Source: Thysanoteuthis rhombus
Taxonomy: Eukaryota; Mollusca; Cephalopoda; Oegopsida; Thysanoteuthidae
Direction: 5' to 3'
Length of the DNA: 64,000 nt
Assembly: GCA_963457665.1 (NCBI GenBank)
Contig: OY735219.1
Span: 35,447,977-35,511,976, forward strand
Shown: positions 61,182 to 64,000 of the stretch, piece after piece
Layout: each line of letters begins with the position of its first letter
How positions within the stretch are numbered: position 1 is the first letter of the stretch
Position numbers and translations under genes: made by a program
Notes under the pieces: model-generated
Told to the model about the DNA's origin: nothing
The model's input: the letters and a program-made list of their open reading frames with translations, nothing else
Database searches by the model: none

Positions 61182-63756
61182 CTGCAAGCAAGCATCCACA
61201 CCAGCACATAAGGACGAGGAAGACAACATAAGCTCAGCATCAGCACGCAATATGGCGCTTTTAGCCCGAGCCAAGATTTCTCCTACCTCACGGTGAGTCT
61301 GTTTGTAATCCAGGATGCCAATTTCTTCAGAACTGTCTCTGTCAGGGAGCAATGGGGATACACCATCACCCGTGGTACTGTCAATAGAAATACTGATCCT
61401 ACCAGCTGTGGTGTGAAATACTTCCTTGTTTCCTTGCCGCCGGAGCACGACTGGTTCCAAGTAAGTATCAAAACTACTTTGGCTGGTTTGTTCCTTAACG
61501 GCTTCAACACTTGGTTCAATGACTAAGGGGCTCTCGTTTAGAGGGACATCATGCCGGAGAAGCACTGAGCTATGTTGCACTTGTTTTTGAGCTTCGTCAT
61601 TTAATTGAGTCTGTTTCTTTCCATTTTTTGGTTGCTGCTGTGGTTTCTCCACCTCCTTTTCTTCTTCTTCCTCCTCCTCCTCTTCATTCTCTTCAATCAC
61701 TTCCATCAGTCCACTACTGAGAGGCCGTGGAGAAGGGTCGGCCGATTCAATTGTATGAACATTGCCCTCGGTTGTGGATGGGCTGACCTCAGAGTCTGAA
61801 TCACTGTCATAGGTAAATTCCCTCAATCCACCCACAGCACCATTTTCATCAAGAGCAATCTTTTCAAGTTTTTGACGCAAGGCCTCTGCAGAGAAATTTG
61901 CTATCTGGTTGGGGGGAGGAGCAGCGATTGTGTTGTTAGTGAAAGACATTCGCTGAACACCAGATCTCAGCTCTTCAGGAGAGAAAATGCCGTCATTCTC
62001 TGTACCATTAGGCCGAGAGTCATTTGTACCCATTTGACTCAATTTTTCTCGCAATTCAGCAGCAAAATCCTTATCGCCTTGTTCTGGGTCCGAGTCATTG
62101 TCTTCCTCATTCATTGATTCACTTTCTACATCACTTGTTGAAGCATCTGGAGCAAGATTACTCTTAGTGGGAGATACAGTAGTTAAGTCAGATAGGTTAT
62201 CTTCAATACTGCTCAGAATACTATCAGGGGGCATTAGAACTTTGGGAGACACTTGCTGGAGTTCATCAGGCAGTGAATTGGGATCCAGGAGTTTGGAATG
62301 ATCTTGAGTCTGAACGTTTTCTTTGATAGTATCTTTCCTTATGAGGAGTCCATCATCAGATTTGGTACTGTCAGAACTCACAGTTATGTCATCCGAACAG
62401 GACCCACTACTAATTTTTGAAGCACTCTCTGATACTCCTCGTTTAGCCATATAGTCTGAAAAGTCAAGTGAGTAATGTGTATATTCTAATGCTCCATTAA
62501 AGGGATCAAATTGTCGAGCATATTCAGTCTCAAGGACATTGGATAAGTTTGCTGCATCACTTTGAGATTTAGGGCATTCATTCTTAATGGCTAAATTAAT
62601 GGCATTGCCCTCACTTTGAGATTTGACAAGAGGAGCCAATCTCTTCTCTTCAGTCTTTAGAGGTTCAACAAATTTGTTTACATATGGGTAAGACTCTAAT
62701 GAATTTTGAATTATTTCATTGGCTAAAGAATAAGCAACATCAGTAATGTTTTCACTGTTAGAGGAATCTCCAAGAGATGTATCAAAATCCGAACAGCTGA
62801 GAAAGCCCAAGTTCTCACCATTGGATCTTTTTGCATAATTTGGATTGATAGCTGCTCTTGAATGGGGGTTAGCTTCATTGATCTTTTCAAGAATATCATC
62901 TATGATATCAGGACTCAGAGTCTTGTGAATACCACTGTCAAATTCACTCTCTATAGAACTGTTCTGTGGGGTGTATGGAAAGTGTAAGGAATGGTTCTTT
63001 GAGTGTGTTCCATTGCTCTCTGGTTCGTCATGGATATTGAGCGTTGCTTTCTTTTCCTTAATGCGCTGCACCATTTCAGCACTATTAAAACTTGGCAAAT
63101 GGTAATCCTTCATATAAGCACTAAAATTGGAATCCATGAAGCTGTTGGGAGGAGTTACAGGATAGCTAGAACCCTGATCCGAGGTTTGGTCTGAGACTAT
63201 TTCCATAGGGCTGGCAATCCCAGGGGAAATGACCTCACGCACTGCTGGACACTTATCTCCAGTCGCAATGTCAATGGGGTGTTCAGTTTGGATACATACA
63301 AAGTTGTCTACCTGGTGGTGCTTGGTTAGGAAGTCCACGTTGTCAATGTTGGAATTGTATTTGGTATGTATTGTGTTATCTTCATTCTCAGAATTGATGA
63401 TGTGAGAGTTGTTATGATCAGCAGGATTGGGTTTTGTGTGAGCAGATGATACAAACTCTCCATTGTCTAGCAATGTGGATGGATGGTCAGAATCATTATG
63501 ACTTGTTGTTGGGCTGAAGGTATCAAATTGGTCTGTGGATGTGTCAGTACCACTCAGAGAAGTACCACTCAAAGATGACGCACTATCACTATATTTGCTT
63601 GCTCTCTTCAGCTCCTGCTCCAAGACACCAACACCACTGCCAATAACAAAACCACCACCACCACTACTACTGCTACTACCACCACCACTGATACCACCAC
63701 AGGCAGAATTCTCTTGTTGAGAATATTCAATCTCCCTTTCTGGATTTTTAAATAAC
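61182..63756 (-). CDS. Large internal exon of an unrecognised, mostly disordered acidic protein
   Basis: The frame is open for 903 codons, but the real unit is an internal exon. Reading the minus strand, a pyrimidine-rich tract ending TTTTCAG precedes base 63756, and CAG|GTAATC follows base 61182. Residues read beyond either junction change character (hydrophobic after the donor), as expected for intron read-through, so the methionine upstream of the acceptor is not a start. The exon begins with the last base of a split codon, carries 858 full codons and ends in phase 0. The product starts LFKNPEREIEYSQQ, has a Gly/Ser run near residues 25-45, many Ser/Thr-Pro sites, a Glu run near residue 690 followed by a Gln/Lys stretch, and a more ordered-looking C-terminal end (FDTYLEPVVLRR; LDYKQTHREVGEILARAKSA). 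F-x-x-E-x-(L/V)-x motifs recur near residues 225, 565, 590 and 625. There is no membrane segment or catalytic motif. I do not recognise the family. A scaffold or the cytoplasmic tail of a larger protein is possible; a long tail in one huge exon also occurs in LMTK kinases, but I see no residue-level match. Base composition is clearly less AT-rich than the flanks. Confidence 0.9.
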
Positions 63757-64000
63757 CTGAAAAGAGCAAAATATATTGTGTTTGACAATCAAAATAGAGA
63801 AAATAATTTTAATCATACAATGAAATTTAGGTATAAAAATCACCTTTTTTACAACTTTCATGAAAAAAGAAGAGTTAAATAAACATTAAAAAATATTTCT
63901 GATAGACTCATCAATAAGTGTTTACATAGAGACAAAGATTTTTCAAGCTCAATAGTTGGTACAGTTTATGACCTAATTTTTAGTCATTTGAGTAATAGTA
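63757..64000 (-). other. Intron upstream of the large exon (partial)
   Basis: AT-rich DNA directly 5' (on the minus strand) of the acceptor at 63757-63758. The acceptor is preceded by TTTTGCTCTTTTC. No further exon is visible before the window ends. Confidence 0.75.

Noticed and set aside
63757-63788. Methionine at the start of the 903-codon frame as a translation start
   Set aside because: It lies upstream of a strong acceptor (TTTTGCTCTTTTCAG) and the residues before the junction look like intron read-through, so the exon is internal.
1-64000. CRISPR arrays, operons, phage or bacterial genes
   Set aside because: No regularly spaced repeats, no dense ORFs and no ribosome-binding context; the splice signals and SINE/LINE content are animal-like.

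Overview
The window looks like a gene-poor stretch of a large, AT-rich animal genome. One long coding exon with clear splice signals sits at the far right, and about 61 kb of non-coding DNA full of decayed transposable elements lies to its left. The mix of elements (RTE-type LINE, Tc1 and hAT DNA transposons, tRNA-like and 5S-rRNA-like SINEs, many short inverted-repeat elements, long TA/CT microsatellites) and the sparse gene content fit a mollusc. A cephalopod is my best guess, but that is inference; no diagnostic gene proves it. I saw no bacterial features, no CRISPR array, no intact tRNA or rRNA gene, and no recognisable retrovirus, LTR or Polinton-type element.

Right end (61182-63756, minus strand): a 2575-nt internal exon bounded by a good acceptor and a good donor. 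It encodes 858 whole codons of a mostly disordered, Ser/Asp/Glu-rich protein that I do not recognise. A short motif of the form F-x-x-E-x-(L/V)-x recurs four times in it. Exons further 5' lie beyond the window. The following 3' exon(s) must lie to the left, but I could not identify one, so 1-61181 is either a very long intron or intron followed by intergenic DNA.

Remainder (1-61181): nine copies or part-copies of one ~400-bp short inverted-repeat element (family A) are scattered over the window. Other elements have readable boundaries: a 212-bp and a 285-bp hAT element, each with a perfect 8-bp target duplication; a ~1.08-kb hAT element with a 506-bp retroposon nested inside it (perfect 14-bp target duplication); a 691-bp deleted Tc1 element flanked by TA; a 69-bp TA-flanked miniature element; and a 123-bp miniature element with 8-bp direct repeats. 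Two fragments of an RTE-like reverse transcriptase gene are present (1650-2200 minus; 53160-54190 plus). SINE-like copies include a 5S-rRNA-derived one at 19340-19665. Three further dispersed repeat families (B, C, E) were recognised by comparing the window with itself. The rest is AT-rich DNA in which open frames are short and show no coding character.

Nothing here forms an operon-like or multi-gene system. The biological interest is the unknown large-exon protein and the well-preserved record of nested and miniature transposons.
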